A DNA stretch of 64,000 nt. Source: Flavobacteriales bacterium. Its GTDB lineage: Bacteria; Bacteroidota; Bacteroidia; Flavobacteriales_F; PHOS-HE28. The translations under genes were made by a program, and so were the position numbers. The notes under the pieces are model-generated. The model searched no databases and was not told the origin of the DNA. It was given only the letters and a program-made list of their open reading frames with translations. The stretch's first letter is position 1; each line of letters opens with the position of its first letter. Location of the stretch: contig JADKGB010000009.1 of assembly GCA_016717225.1 (NCBI GenBank), positions 1 through 64,000 of the forward strand, given 5' to 3'. This document shows positions 17,696 to 27,716 of this stretch, piece after piece.

Positions 17696-18392
17696 CCTTG
17701 CCAAGCGCTACGGGAAACTGTGGGCATTGCAAGGTGTGAACGCTTCGTTCCACGCTGGCGAAACCGTTGCTGTTATCGGCCCAAACGGTTCGGGGAAAAG
17801 CACGCTGATCAAGATCCTGCTGGGCTTGGTGCGTGCAACACGCGGGCACATCGATGTGCTCGGCATGCGCGCAGGCGGCGATCCGGCAAGTCGCGAGCGC
17901 ATCGGCTATATGGCACAAGTGGCAAGGTATCCCGAGCAGTTGCGGATCGGTGATCTGCTGGATATGATGCGTGATGTCCGGGGGCTTTCTGATGACCAGC
18001 TCGACGACACCTTGGTGCATGAACTCGGCCTAGATATCCAACTCGATAAGCGCATGGGTGCGCTCTCCGGTGGCACACGACAAAAGGTGAGCGCGGTGCT
18101 CGCTTTCCGCACAAAGCCGCAAGTGCTCGTGTTGGATGAACCCACTGCTGGCCTCGACCCGGCCTCGTCAGCGCGGTTGATCGCCGAGGTACGCAGCGCC
18201 CGCGAACGGGGATGCACCGTGCTGATCACCTCCCACCTTATGGATGAGGTGGGACACATCGCTGATCGTGTGGCTTACCTCAGCGAAGGTCAGTTGCGCT
18301 TCATCCTACCTCCATCCGAGATACTCGGGGCCACGGGCACGGATCGACTTTCACAAGGCATCGCCACGTTGCTGCGAACACCGGTCGCGTGA
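17670..18392 (+). CDS. nosF: NosF, ABC transporter ATPase of the nos cluster
   Basis: Predicted 240 residues. Walker A is GPNGSGKST (37-45), the signature LSGGT is at 132-136, and Walker B VLVLDEP is at 152-158, with a switch His in ITSHLMDE. This is a complete ABC ATPase of the NosF type. Together with the NosY permease and periplasmic NosD it forms the NosDFY machine that supplies sulfur and copper species for the CuZ site. Overlaps on both sides (26 bp with nosD, 4 bp with nosY) indicate tight co-translation. Confidence 0.95.
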   Translation: MMETIAVHDLAKRYGKLWALQGVNASFHAGETVAVIGPNGSGKSTLIKILLGLVRATRGHIDVLGMRAGGDPASRERIGYMAQVARYPEQLRIGDLLDMMRDVRGLSDDQLDDTLVHELGLDIQLDKRMGALSGGTRQKVSAVLAFRTKPQVLVLDEPTAGLDPASSARLIAEVRSARERGCTVLITSHLMDEVGHIADRVAYLSEGQLRFILPPSEILGATGTDRLSQGIATLLRTPVA

Positions 18393-19159
18393 TGTGGAAG
18401 GTGTGCAAATACACGTTGATCGATCTGGCGCGCAACCGTTTCATGCTGGTGTACACGCTGCTGTTGCTGGCCATCTCGTGGGGGCTTTTCGTGCTGGAAG
18501 GTGATGCCATCAAAGGCCTGCTCGCACTGGAACAAGTGGTGCTCGCCTTGGTGCCGCTGATCGCGGTTGTGTTCACCGTAACGTATTTCCACAACTTGTC
18601 CGACTTCACCGAACTGCTCGCCGTTCAGCCGCTCCGTCGCCGGTCCATCCTCCTGGGGCAGCTGCTGGCATTGGGCATTGCGATGCTCGTGGCGCTGGTT
18701 GTGGGTATGTACCTGCCGATCGCGGTGTTCGCCCCGTTCGACATCGGTGGCGTGTTGATGCTCTGCGCCGCGCTGCTCACACTGAGCTTCGTTTCCATTG
18801 GTGCGCTCATCGCTATGAAGAATCGCGATAAAGCCCGAGCGGTGGGTTTTGGCCTCGCTGTTTGGGCAGTGATGGTGATCGTATACGACGCGCTCCTCTT
18901 GTGGGCGATGCTGGCCTTCGGCGACAGGCCGATCGAACCGTTCGTAGTTCCCATCGCGGCCCTTAACCCCATCGATCTGGCGCGCATCATGGTGATGTTG
19001 AAAGTGGATCTGGCTGCCATGATGGGGTACAGCGGAGCGGTGTACAAACAATACCTCGGCAGCGTGGGAGGGATCATGATGGCTACGGGTGCGTTGATGC
19101 TTTGGGTGATCGTTCCCGCGTGGTGGTCCTTGCGCGCTTTCGATCGAAAGGACCTCTGA
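18389..19159 (+). CDS. nosY: NosY, ABC transporter permease of the nos cluster
   Basis: Predicted 256 residues with six hydrophobic helices: FMLVYTLLLLAISWGLFVL, VVLALVPLIAVVFTVTYF, LLALGIAMLVALVVGMYLP, VLMLCAALLTLSFVSIGAL, a helix around GLAVWAVMVIVYDALLLWA, and a last one at GALMLWVIVPAWWSLRAF. This is the ABC-2 type permease topology of NosY. It starts within the nosF stop and ends 116 bp before the fasciclin gene, which has its own palindromic upstream region. Confidence 0.92.
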   Translation: MMWKVCKYTLIDLARNRFMLVYTLLLLAISWGLFVLEGDAIKGLLALEQVVLALVPLIAVVFTVTYFHNLSDFTELLAVQPLRRRSILLGQLLALGIAMLVALVVGMYLPIAVFAPFDIGGVLMLCAALLTLSFVSIGALIAMKNRDKARAVGFGLAVWAVMVIVYDALLLWAMLAFGDRPIEPFVVPIAALNPIDLARIMVMLKVDLAAMMGYSGAVYKQYLGSVGGIMMATGALMLWVIVPAWWSLRAFDRKDL

Positions 19160-19204
19160 TCGATCGACAGATGCTGTAAAATGAACCAGAAGAAAGCGAG
19201 CAAC

Positions 19205-19216
19205 TGACGATCATCA
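19205..19216. promoter_or_regulatory. imperfect TGAC-N4-ATCA element before the fasciclin gene
   Basis: TGAC-GATC-ATCA has seven of the eight fixed positions of the TGAC-N4-GTCA motif found upstream of four other units in this window. It is 59-70 bp before the fasciclin start. Confidence 0.3.
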
Positions 19217-19235
19217 TGTTCGATGCGGTTATTAT

Positions 19236-19251
19236 CGGACAATATTGTCCG
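19236..19251. promoter_or_regulatory. CGGACAAT-ATTGTCCG perfect 16-bp palindrome before the fasciclin gene
   Basis: A fully self-complementary 16-mer, 23 bp upstream of the fasciclin start codon. It has the same CGGAC...GTCCG arms and 6-bp spacer as the element at 12695-12710 in the nosZ divergent region. Its nearness to the start suggests a repressor operator. The convergent Rrf2 gene 720 bp away is a candidate. Confidence 0.6.
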
Positions 19252-19274
19252 CAGAACGAACAAAACGAGAACAC

Positions 19275-19862
19275 ATGAAAACTTTCGGTCGATCTTTTTA
19301 CTGGTTCGCGCCTTTGTTCGCGACCGCATTCTTGATCTCTTGTGCGGGCGGTGACTCCGCGCCAAGCAGTGGAACTTCTCCAGTTCCTGAAGCGACGAAC
19401 GCACCGGGTGGCGGGCAATCGACTGTAAAGGATGGCCTGTCAGCGAAGAACGTGGTGGGTGTGGCCGTTGGTTCGCCGGACCATACCACGTTGGTGGCTG
19501 CGGTAACCGCTGCCGAGCTGGTGGATGCCTTGTCCAACGCGGGTCCCTTCACCGTCTTCGCACCTACGAATGCGGCCTTCGCAGCACTTCCTGCTGGAAC
19601 CGTGGACGGCCTGTTGAAGCCCGAGAAGAAGGCCGACTTGCAGAACGTCCTGCAATACCACGTCGCGGTCGGTGTGTTCAAACCAGAGATGATGGCCGAT
19701 GGCCAACCGCTGGGTATGGTGAACGGCGACAATGTGAAGTTCAGTGTGAAGGACGGCAAGGTGATGATCAACGACGCGAACATCGTAGCTATAGTGCCCG
19801 CAAGCAATGGTCTGGTGTGCGTGATCGACAAAGTGCTCCTGCCTCCAGCGCCCGCACAGTGA
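19275..19862 (+). CDS. fasciclin-domain lipoprotein
   Basis: Predicted 195 residues. The leader ends in a lipobox (FLISCAGG), followed by a Ser/Pro/Gly-rich linker and one complete fasciclin domain from about residue 60. Its signs are TTLVAAVTAAELVDALSNAG, PFTVFAPTNAAFAALPAG, LQNVLQYHVAVG and the terminal VCVIDKVLLPP. Such proteins often accompany nos clusters in Bacteroidota (from memory), but their role there is unknown. ATG 19275 was chosen because it gives a proper lipoprotein leader. It has its own promoter region with two palindromes. Confidence 0.88.
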   Translation: MKTFGRSFYWFAPLFATAFLISCAGGDSAPSSGTSPVPEATNAPGGGQSTVKDGLSAKNVVGVAVGSPDHTTLVAAVTAAELVDALSNAGPFTVFAPTNAAFAALPAGTVDGLLKPEKKADLQNVLQYHVAVGVFKPEMMADGQPLGMVNGDNVKFSVKDGKVMINDANIVAIVPASNGLVCVIDKVLLPPAPAQ

Positions 19863-19912
19863 TCAACCGGAACACCATTGGCTCCACCTTGATCGGAGCA
19901 TGGTGAAAGTCA

Positions 19913-19938
19913 GCGAAGGCGTCCGCAAGGGCGCTTTC
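19913..19938. terminator. possible bidirectional terminator hairpin between convergent genes
   Basis: CGAAGGCG at 19913-19920 and CGCTTTCG at 19931-19938 can pair with one G-T mismatch around a 10-base loop. It lies between the ends of the fasciclin and Rrf2 genes, but without a clear T run. Confidence 0.3.
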
Positions 19939-19972
19939 GTTGTTGAAGCCCCCGAAGCAGGTCCCGTGAAAC

Positions 19973-20407
19973 TCAGCGTTGCATGAAGGTGGATCCCTCT
20001 TTGAAGCCGCGGCTCAGATCCTCTATGCTTGTGCCCTCCAACATGCGCCGAAGATCCTTGCGCACCTGCAGGAAGTGAACGTGCAAAGGACATGGCCGCT
20101 TATCGGAACACTCCTTCAACCCCAATCCGCAGCCGGTATTAATGGCATCACCATCAATGGCCTTTACCACATGGCTCAGTTTCACCTTTCGCGCTTTCAC
20201 CGTTGGCAAGGAGAAGCCACCGTTCGGCCCCTTCATGGAATCGATAAGGCCTGCTTTCGTTAACTGCTGAAGCACCTTCGCCGTGAATGCCTGGGGCGAA
20301 TCGGTCTTCGATGCGATCTCGGACAGCGTGAGTCGCTCGCCTTTTTCGGAACACGCTGCCAAGCAGATCATTGCTCGGATGGCGTACTCGCAGGCTTTGG
20401 AAAACAC
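19973..20407 (-). CDS. Rrf2 family transcriptional regulator with three-cysteine Fe-S motif
   Basis: Predicted 144 residues. The N-terminal winged helix reads MFSKACEYAIRAMICLA, then TLSEIASKTDSPQAFTAKVL and GLIDSMKGPNGGFSL with the family's GPxGGF wing. Cysteines at about 93, 100 and 106 (spacing C-x6-C-x5-C) match the Fe-S ligands of IscR/NsrR-like Rrf2 proteins, so it may sense NO, oxygen or Fe-S status. It lies between the nos genes and the cbb3 operon, convergent to the fasciclin gene. A CGGAC half-site lies upstream at 20443. I infer that it binds CGGAC-N6-GTCCG; direct assignment as NsrR would be premature. Confidence 0.88.
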   Translation of the reverse strand: MFSKACEYAIRAMICLAACSEKGERLTLSEIASKTDSPQAFTAKVLQQLTKAGLIDSMKGPNGGFSLPTVKARKVKLSHVVKAIDGDAINTGCGLGLKECSDKRPCPLHVHFLQVRKDLRRMLEGTSIEDLSRGFKEGSTFMQR

Positions 20408-20528
20408 AGTGGTGGGTTTGTGGGTGCGAAACTATCGCCATTCGGACGTAGTCGAGTGTCAACCATCGATCCAGCACTGGTCAAGTAGGACAGGAGCCAT
20501 TGTTCACGCGCGGGCTTTTCGGGAAACC

Positions 20529-20540
20529 TGACGAAAGTCA
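20529..20540. promoter_or_regulatory. TGAC-GAAA-GTCA palindrome upstream of the cbb3 operon
   Basis: Perfect half-sites with a 4-bp spacer, 74-85 bp before the ccoS start. This is the position expected for an activator near -40 if transcription starts some 30-40 bp downstream. It is embedded in the longer inverted repeat CGAAAG-TCATT-CTTTCG. Confidence 0.6.
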
Positions 20541-20613
20541 TTCTTTCGACTGATCAATCTCAGGCTTTGTGCTCCGGCCACTGGGCAGTTTCGCAGCGCA
20601 AGCCACGGACCTG

Positions 20614-20772
20614 ATGAGTGTCATCTTTCTCCTGATCACTGCCAGCACGTTCGTTGCGGGCATTTTCCTGGTGGCCTTTGTTTGGGCTATCCGCAGCGGG
20701 CAATACGAGGATGACCGATCCCCGGCCGTCCGCCTTTTTTCAGACGATAACATACAGCCACCAACCACGTGA
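20614..20772 (+). CDS. ccoS: CcoS, cbb3 oxidase maturation protein
   Basis: Predicted 52-residue protein with one N-terminal helix (MSVIFLLITASTFVAGIFLV) and the family motif FVWAIRSGQYEDDRSPAVRL directly after it. CcoS is needed to insert heme and copper into the cbb3 catalytic subunit. ATG 20614 was chosen because homologues begin at the helix. It ends 4 bp before the ccoNO start, so it is the first gene of the operon here. The copper ATPase gene ccoI, often upstream, is not present at this locus. Confidence 0.92.
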   Translation: MSVIFLLITASTFVAGIFLVAFVWAIRSGQYEDDRSPAVRLFSDDNIQPPTT

Positions 20773-20776
20773 GGCC

Positions 20777-22950
<2,174 letters not shown>

Positions 22951-22958
22951 CCTGAACG

Positions 22959-23147
22959 ATGCTGCGGTTCATCTCACACTCCTTCAACGGTATCGACAAC
23001 TTGGCCATTTGGCCCACCCTCGGTTTCGTGCTGCTGTTCTCCTTCTTCATCGGCGTGCTCGTGTGGGTCTTTACCGTTGATCACCGCCACTTGGACCAAA
23101 TGGCCCGAACGCCTTTGAACGACACACCTGGAAACGAAGAGCTATGA
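22959..23147 (+). CDS. ccoQ: CcoQ-like small cbb3 oxidase subunit
   Basis: Predicted 62 residues with one helix (IWPTLGFVLLFSFFIGVLVW) followed by VFTVDHRHLDQMARTPLND, the polar tail typical of CcoQ/FixQ proteins in this phylum. It lies between ccoNO and ccoP and overlaps ccoP by 4 bp. CcoQ stabilises the CcoP-containing complex. Confidence 0.82.
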   Translation: MLRFISHSFNGIDNLAIWPTLGFVLLFSFFIGVLVWVFTVDHRHLDQMARTPLNDTPGNEEL

Positions 23148-24292
23148 AGCGCCATACGCTACACCGCATAACAGGGTCGGCAGCAGCCATTCTAGTGGCG
23201 CATGTCATGGTGAACGCCCAGGGCACGGCGCCCGCGGACACCCAAGCCGCAGAAGGAATTGGTTCGATGAGCGTGAACGTTGCGCTCATTGGCTTGGCCG
23301 TGTTCCAAGTGATCGTGATAATGTCCATGAGCAGCATCATGCGTACGCTTGGGTCGCCAGGGAAATTCTGGACGGAAGCACGCAAGCGCACCGGCATGAT
23401 GGTCTTGCTGACCAGTATAGCCGTTCACGCCAATGCGATGCCCGCGAACGGTGAACACTTCACCACCACCACGCTGTTCTGGTGGCTGGTGGTAACGAAC
23501 GTTTTCCTCGCCGTGGTGATGGTGGTGCAGATGAACCTGTTGCGCTTCCTCACCAAAACGATCCTGAACAAGCCGGAGCCCGTGGTGGTCTTCGACCCGA
23601 CCGTTGAACCGTGGGAAGATCGCGTTTGGAGAAAGTTGACCAACCGTGTGCCCGTTGAGCGCGAGACGGACATTTTGTTGGACCACAACTACGACGGCAT
23701 CCGCGAATTGGACAACGTATTGCCGCCCTGGTGGCTGTGGTTGTTCTACGGCACGATCCTCTGGAGCATCGTCTTCATGGCGAACCATTATGTGTTCAAC
23801 ATCTGGCCCGATCAAGATGTCGAATACAAACAGGAGATGGCCAAGGCCAAGGCGGATGTCGCCGCGTATCAAGCGCAGTTCAAGAACCTGGTGAACGAGG
23901 AAAATGTGACGTTGTTGACCGACGCGGGTTCGATCGCTGCAGGCAACCGGGAATTCCAGGAGTATTGTGTCGCTTGCCATGGAACAGGCCTCGAGGGCAA
24001 GGAAGGTCTTGGCCCTAACCTCACCGACGCGTATTGGAAACATGGCGGCGGCATCAAGAACGTGTTCCGAACGATAGCCTACGGCGTTCCGGAAAAGGGC
24101 ATGATCAGTTGGAAAACGCAACTGAAACCGATCGAGATGCAGCACCTCGCCAGCTACATCCTTAGCCTTCAGGGAAGCAACCCACCGAACGCCAAAGCAC
24201 CCGAGGGGGATCTCTGGAAGGAAGAAGGCGCATCTGCTGACACAACCGCGGTGAAGAGCGACAGTACCAAGCTCGCTGCCATAGCACCGTGA
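23144..24292 (+). CDS. ccoP: CcoP, cytochrome c subunit of cbb3 oxidase (single visible heme site)
   Basis: Predicted 382 residues. It has an N-terminal leader, a helix around VNVALIGLAVFQVIVIMSM, another at FWWLVVTNVFLAVVMVV, then the conserved CcoP element DHNYDGIRELDNVLPPWW and its following helix WLFYGTILWSIVFMANHYV. The C-terminal cytochrome domain has a single CVACHG heme site (about residue 275) and a likely Met ligand in EKGMISWKTQL. Proteobacterial CcoP usually has two hemes, so this is a shorter electron-entry arm with extra N-terminal helices. Overlaps with ccoQ and ccoG (4 bp each) show tight operon packing. Confidence 0.93.
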   Translation: MKRHTLHRITGSAAAILVAHVMVNAQGTAPADTQAAEGIGSMSVNVALIGLAVFQVIVIMSMSSIMRTLGSPGKFWTEARKRTGMMVLLTSIAVHANAMPANGEHFTTTTLFWWLVVTNVFLAVVMVVQMNLLRFLTKTILNKPEPVVVFDPTVEPWEDRVWRKLTNRVPVERETDILLDHNYDGIRELDNVLPPWWLWLFYGTILWSIVFMANHYVFNIWPDQDVEYKQEMAKAKADVAAYQAQFKNLVNEENVTLLTDAGSIAAGNREFQEYCVACHGTGLEGKEGLGPNLTDAYWKHGGGIKNVFRTIAYGVPEKGMISWKTQLKPIEMQHLASYILSLQGSNPPNAKAPEGDLWKEEGASADTTAVKSDSTKLAAIAP

Positions 24293-25716
24293 CCCCCAAG
24301 CCACCAGCGATCACCAAGCGGGACGAACAATTCCGCGACTCCATCGCAACGGTGGACAAGCATGGGAAGCGCATTTGGATCTATCCGAAGAAAGTCTCAG
24401 GGAAATTCTGGAACTGGCGCAAGCTGTTCGGATATGCGCTCTTGGCCATGCTTATGCTGGGTCCTTGGATCCGCATTGCAGGCGAGCCGCTGTTGCAGTT
24501 GGATGTGATCGACCGTCGGTTCGTTATCCTGGGTCGCACGTTCTGGCCACAGGACATCCATCTCTTCGTTATCGGCTTCATCACCTTCATTGTTTTCGTT
24601 GCGCTCTTCACGGTGGCCTTTGGTCGGTTGTTCTGCGGTTGGGCCTGCCCGCAAACCATTTTCATGGAACTGGTGTACCGACGGATCGAGTACTGGGTGG
24701 AAGGGGACTGGAAGCAACAACAAGCACTCAACAAGGGACCTTGGTCCAATGAGCGGATCTGGAAGAAGACCTTGAAACACGTCCTCTTCTTCGGTGTGGC
24801 CTTCGTGATCGGAAATACCTTCCTGGCCTACTTGATCGGTACGGACCGGCTGATGGACATCATCACCGTTTCGCCCAATACGCATTGGAGCGGCTTCGTG
24901 GCGGTCCTTGGTTTTAGCGGCGTGTTCTACGGGGTGTTCGCATTCTTGCGAGAACAGGTATGCACCACGATCTGCCCATATGGCCGCTTACAAGGCGTTC
25001 TGCTCGATCGGCACAGCACCGTGATCGCGTACGACCACATGCGCGGCGAACCGCGTGGCCTCTTCAAGAAGAACGAGGATCGCGCTGCTGAGGGCAAGGG
25101 TGATTGCATCGACTGCAAGGCCTGTGTGCATGTGTGCCCTACGGGTATCGACATCCGGAACGGCACCCAACTGGAATGCGTGAACTGCACCGCATGCATA
25201 GACGCCTGTGACCATATGATGACCGGCGTTGGCCTTCCCACCGGACTTATCCGTTTCGCCAGTGAGCGCGAGATCGCCGACAAGAAACCGTGGAGATACA
25301 CCGCGCGCATGAAAGGCTACAGCGTTGTACTCATTGCGTTGGTGGGCATCCTGTTGCTCTTGATCCTTACGCGCAGCGATGTGGAAACCACCGTGTTGCG
25401 CACCCCTGGTACCTTGTTCCAAAAGCGGGATGATGGCCGCATCAGCAACATATACGCGTACAAAGTGGTGAACAAGACCTCGCGCGAAATGCCGATCCGT
25501 TTCGAATTGATCGGCAGCAAGGGCGAGGTGAAGTTGGTAGGTACTGCTCGCGAATTGGGCAAAGCCGAGCTGATCGAGGGAGAGCTCTTCATCATCCTCG
25601 ATAAGGCCGACGTGCATGGCTATACCACCGAATTGAACGTGGGTATCTTCAGCGGGGATAAATTGATCGATCAAGTGCGTACTTCGTTCGTAGGACCCAT
25701 TACCAAGGCATCATGA
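24289..25716 (+). CDS. ccoG: CcoG/RdxA, cbb3 oxidase accessory ferredoxin-like protein
   Basis: Predicted 475 residues. It begins with a cytoplasmic region containing DKHGKRIWIYPKKVSGKFW, then about five helices with GRLFCGWACPQTIFMELVYR and REQVCTTICPYGRLQGVL. A polyferredoxin pair follows: CIDCKACVHVCP and CVNCTACIDACDHMM. A last helix (YSVVLIALVGILLLLILT) and an Ig-like periplasmic tail end the protein. CcoG reduces copper on its way to cbb3 oxidase. It overlaps ccoP and ccoH by 4 bp. Confidence 0.95.
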   Translation: MTPKPPAITKRDEQFRDSIATVDKHGKRIWIYPKKVSGKFWNWRKLFGYALLAMLMLGPWIRIAGEPLLQLDVIDRRFVILGRTFWPQDIHLFVIGFITFIVFVALFTVAFGRLFCGWACPQTIFMELVYRRIEYWVEGDWKQQQALNKGPWSNERIWKKTLKHVLFFGVAFVIGNTFLAYLIGTDRLMDIITVSPNTHWSGFVAVLGFSGVFYGVFAFLREQVCTTICPYGRLQGVLLDRHSTVIAYDHMRGEPRGLFKKNEDRAAEGKGDCIDCKACVHVCPTGIDIRNGTQLECVNCTACIDACDHMMTGVGLPTGLIRFASEREIADKKPWRYTARMKGYSVVLIALVGILLLLILTRSDVETTVLRTPGTLFQKRDDGRISNIYAYKVVNKTSREMPIRFELIGSKGEVKLVGTARELGKAELIEGELFIILDKADVHGYTTELNVGIFSGDKLIDQVRTSFVGPITKAS

Positions 25717-26156
25717 AACTGAACTGGGGAACCGGGATCGCTGCTGTGCTGATCGCCTTTGTGGTGATGATGGGCTGGTTCGCCATGCGCGCCTTGAACA
25801 ATCCTTCCCCACTGGTTGCGGAAGACTACTACAAGGAGGAACTGGCGTACCAGGCCGATATCGACAAATTGAGCAACGCGCTGCGCTCCGGGGAGGAGGT
25901 GATCGTTACGGAAGGCGCCGGCAGCCTGTCACTCCAATTCCCTGCCAGCAGGAGCGGAGCACCGATCACCGGTACGCTGCACCTGATGCGACCTTCCACA
26001 GAGCTCGGTGATCTCACTGTGGATGTATCTGCTGATAGCGCTGGTCTGTTCGCCTTGGCAACTCAGGACTTGATCAAAGGCGTGTACCGCATGCGGCTGG
26101 ATTGGAAGATGGACGGCGAAGAAAGGCTGACCGAAAAACGGATCCTTGTGCGATGA
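25713..26156 (+). CDS. ccoH: CcoH/FixH family protein
   Basis: Predicted 147 residues with one N-terminal helix (GIAAVLIAFVVMMGWFAM) followed by the conserved NPSPLVAEDYYKEELAYQ and DIDKLSNAL, and an Ig-like domain ending YRMRLDWKMDGEERL. FixH/CcoH proteins stay associated with cbb3 oxidase during assembly. Four-base overlaps link it to ccoG and the SafE-like gene. Confidence 0.88.
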   Translation: MKLNWGTGIAAVLIAFVVMMGWFAMRALNNPSPLVAEDYYKEELAYQADIDKLSNALRSGEEVIVTEGAGSLSLQFPASRSGAPITGTLHLMRPSTELGDLTVDVSADSAGLFALATQDLIKGVYRMRLDWKMDGEERLTEKRILVR

Positions 26157-26857
26157 CGGCGTGGATCCCTGCGGCACTGGTGCTTGGTTTTGCGAGCAGC
26201 GGCCATTGTTTGGGCATGTGCGGACCGATCGCTTTGGCGGTGCCTTCACCTGGAACAGGATGGCGATCCCGGTTGAACAGCACCCTTCTCCTGAACAGCG
26301 GCCGGGTGGTGACCTACACGCTTTTGGGTGCAGCGTTCGGCACGTTCGGTAGGGGCTTGCAACTCGTCGGACTCCAGCAAACAGTTTCGATCCTTGCCGG
26401 TGCATTGATCCTGCTCTCCGTGTTGGTGCCGGGCCTATTGGAACGGTGGAGCCCGACAGGGCATCTATCACTGATGGTCGCCCGCTTCCGTGGCGTGTTG
26501 GGTCGCAATTTGAAACGCACCGCACCGGAAGCGCTGTTCGCAACGGGTCTTCTGAACGGCCTGCTTCCCTGCGGTATGGTGTATGCGGCCGCCATAGGTG
26601 CTACGGCCATGGGCGCTGCTTCACAAGGGGCTTTGTTCATGGTCCTGTTCGGGCTCGGGACTTGGCCAGCCTTGATCGCTCTTCGAATGAGTGGACACAT
26701 GATCGGTGGTGGCGGTCGTACTTTGCTGCGCAGGATGTCTCCGGTGGTTGTATCGGTATTAGGGATATTGATGATCTTGCGTGGCTTGGAACTGGGGATC
26801 CCGATGGTGAGCCCTCCACCGGATACGATACCCGCACAAGCCACCGTGTGCCCTTGA
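26153..26857 (+). CDS. SafE/UreH-like membrane protein (sulfite exporter TauE/SafE superfamily) of the cbb3 operon
   Basis: Predicted 234 residues and six helices. The N-terminal signature ASSGHCLGMCGPIAL, with a CxxxC-like pair within HCxGMCGP, marks the family of copper-related membrane proteins found at the end of cbb3 operons, annotated as TauE/SafE or UreH-like. Later FATGLLNGLLPCGMVYAAAI is the matching second motif. A role in copper supply or export during oxidase assembly is the usual proposal; sulfite export itself is not shown. ATG 26153 overlaps the ccoH stop. Confidence 0.85.
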   Translation: MTAWIPAALVLGFASSGHCLGMCGPIALAVPSPGTGWRSRLNSTLLLNSGRVVTYTLLGAAFGTFGRGLQLVGLQQTVSILAGALILLSVLVPGLLERWSPTGHLSLMVARFRGVLGRNLKRTAPEALFATGLLNGLLPCGMVYAAAIGATAMGAASQGALFMVLFGLGTWPALIALRMSGHMIGGGGRTLLRRMSPVVVSVLGILMILRGLELGIPMVSPPPDTIPAQATVCP

Positions 26858-26893
26858 ACAACAACTTGAGAACCGACCTGAAACCGACCAACC

Positions 26894-27289
26894 ATGAACA
26901 CCGCAACACAAAAACATGTGCACCTCGCCGATCTGCACAACGACCACAAACTGTGGTTGAACTCGTTGTCCTTTTACAAGGAAGAGATCACCATCCTGGA
27001 ACATCGGATCGAAGAGATCGCACAGCGGAACACCGGAACCGATGTGATGGCGGAACTGGAGCACTTCCAGAACCAGTACATCCGGCAGCGTGAGGTGATC
27101 GATGAACTTCGGCACGAGTTGAAGCAGCACGAGAACCAACTGGAGAAGGAAGTGCGCGAGCACCCGATCGCCGTGGACCATCGCCTGTTCGCTGACCACA
27201 CCGAACACCGGGAAGAGATGGCCACGTTCGAAAAGCTCTACCACGAACTCAAGCATGAGTTCATGCAGTGGTTGACCAAGCGAATGTGA
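26894..27289 (+). CDS. coiled-coil hypothetical protein
   Basis: Predicted 131 residues without signal peptide or membrane helix. Charged heptad-like stretches cover most of it (LNSLSFYKEEITILEHRIEE, then ELEHFQNQYIRQREVIDELR and NQLEKEVREH), so it should form long alpha-helices or a coiled coil. His is frequent (HVHLADLHNDHK near the start). It follows the SafE-like gene by 36 bp in the same direction and probably shares the cbb3 transcript. I do not know its role. Confidence 0.75.
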   Translation: MNTATQKHVHLADLHNDHKLWLNSLSFYKEEITILEHRIEEIAQRNTGTDVMAELEHFQNQYIRQREVIDELRHELKQHENQLEKEVREHPIAVDHRLFADHTEHREEMATFEKLYHELKHEFMQWLTKRM

Positions 27290-27327
27290 TGATGCCTTGA
27301 GGTTGACCTGTCGGATACCTCTCCGGA

Positions 27328-27711
27328 ATGTCGATCGAATTCATCCTGTACGTCGCTGACCAGTCGCGGAGCGCGCGTTTCTATGCTGAGCTGTTGGGCC
27401 TCGCACCGTCATTGGACGTGCCCGGCATGACCGAATTCACCTTGCGGGGCGGATGCAAACTGGGACTGATGCCTGAGGCTGGCATCGCGCGGATCATCTG
27501 TGGGCCTATGCCACATCCATCAACAGCCAGTGGAGTTCCGCGTTGCGAGATCTATTTGCTTGTGGAGGATCTGCCAGCTGCTTGTGCGCGTGCAACTCGT
27601 GCTGGTGCGCAATTGGTGAACGCACCATCCGACCGGGACTGGGGGCATCGGGTAGCCTACTACGCCGACGATGACGGACACATCATCGCACTAGCTGGAA
27701 CTATTGCCTGA
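27328..27711 (+). CDS. VOC family (glyoxalase/bleomycin resistance-like) protein
   Basis: Predicted 127 residues in the beta-alpha-beta-beta-beta layout of the vicinal oxygen chelate fold: FILYVADQSRSARFYAELLG, a central strand MTEFTLRGGCKLGLM, then CEIYLLVEDLPAACARATRAG and the last strand GHRVAYYADDDGHIIAL. The typical metal-site Glu/His positions are only partly identifiable, so the substrate is open. It ends 5 bp before the convergent stress-protein gene. Confidence 0.85.
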   Translation: MSIEFILYVADQSRSARFYAELLGLAPSLDVPGMTEFTLRGGCKLGLMPEAGIARIICGPMPHPSTASGVPRCEIYLLVEDLPAACARATRAGAQLVNAPSDRDWGHRVAYYADDDGHIIALAGTIA

Positions 27712-27716
27712 GTACT

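Noticed and set aside
20442..20455. TCGGAC-GTA-GTCGAG upstream of the Rrf2 gene as a third CGGAC-type operator.
   Set aside because: Only the left half-site matches and the spacing differs, so it is at most a half-site.
23192..24304. Minus-strand 370-codon open frame opposite ccoP.
   Set aside because: His- and Arg-rich antisense shadow of a well-supported oxidase subunit.
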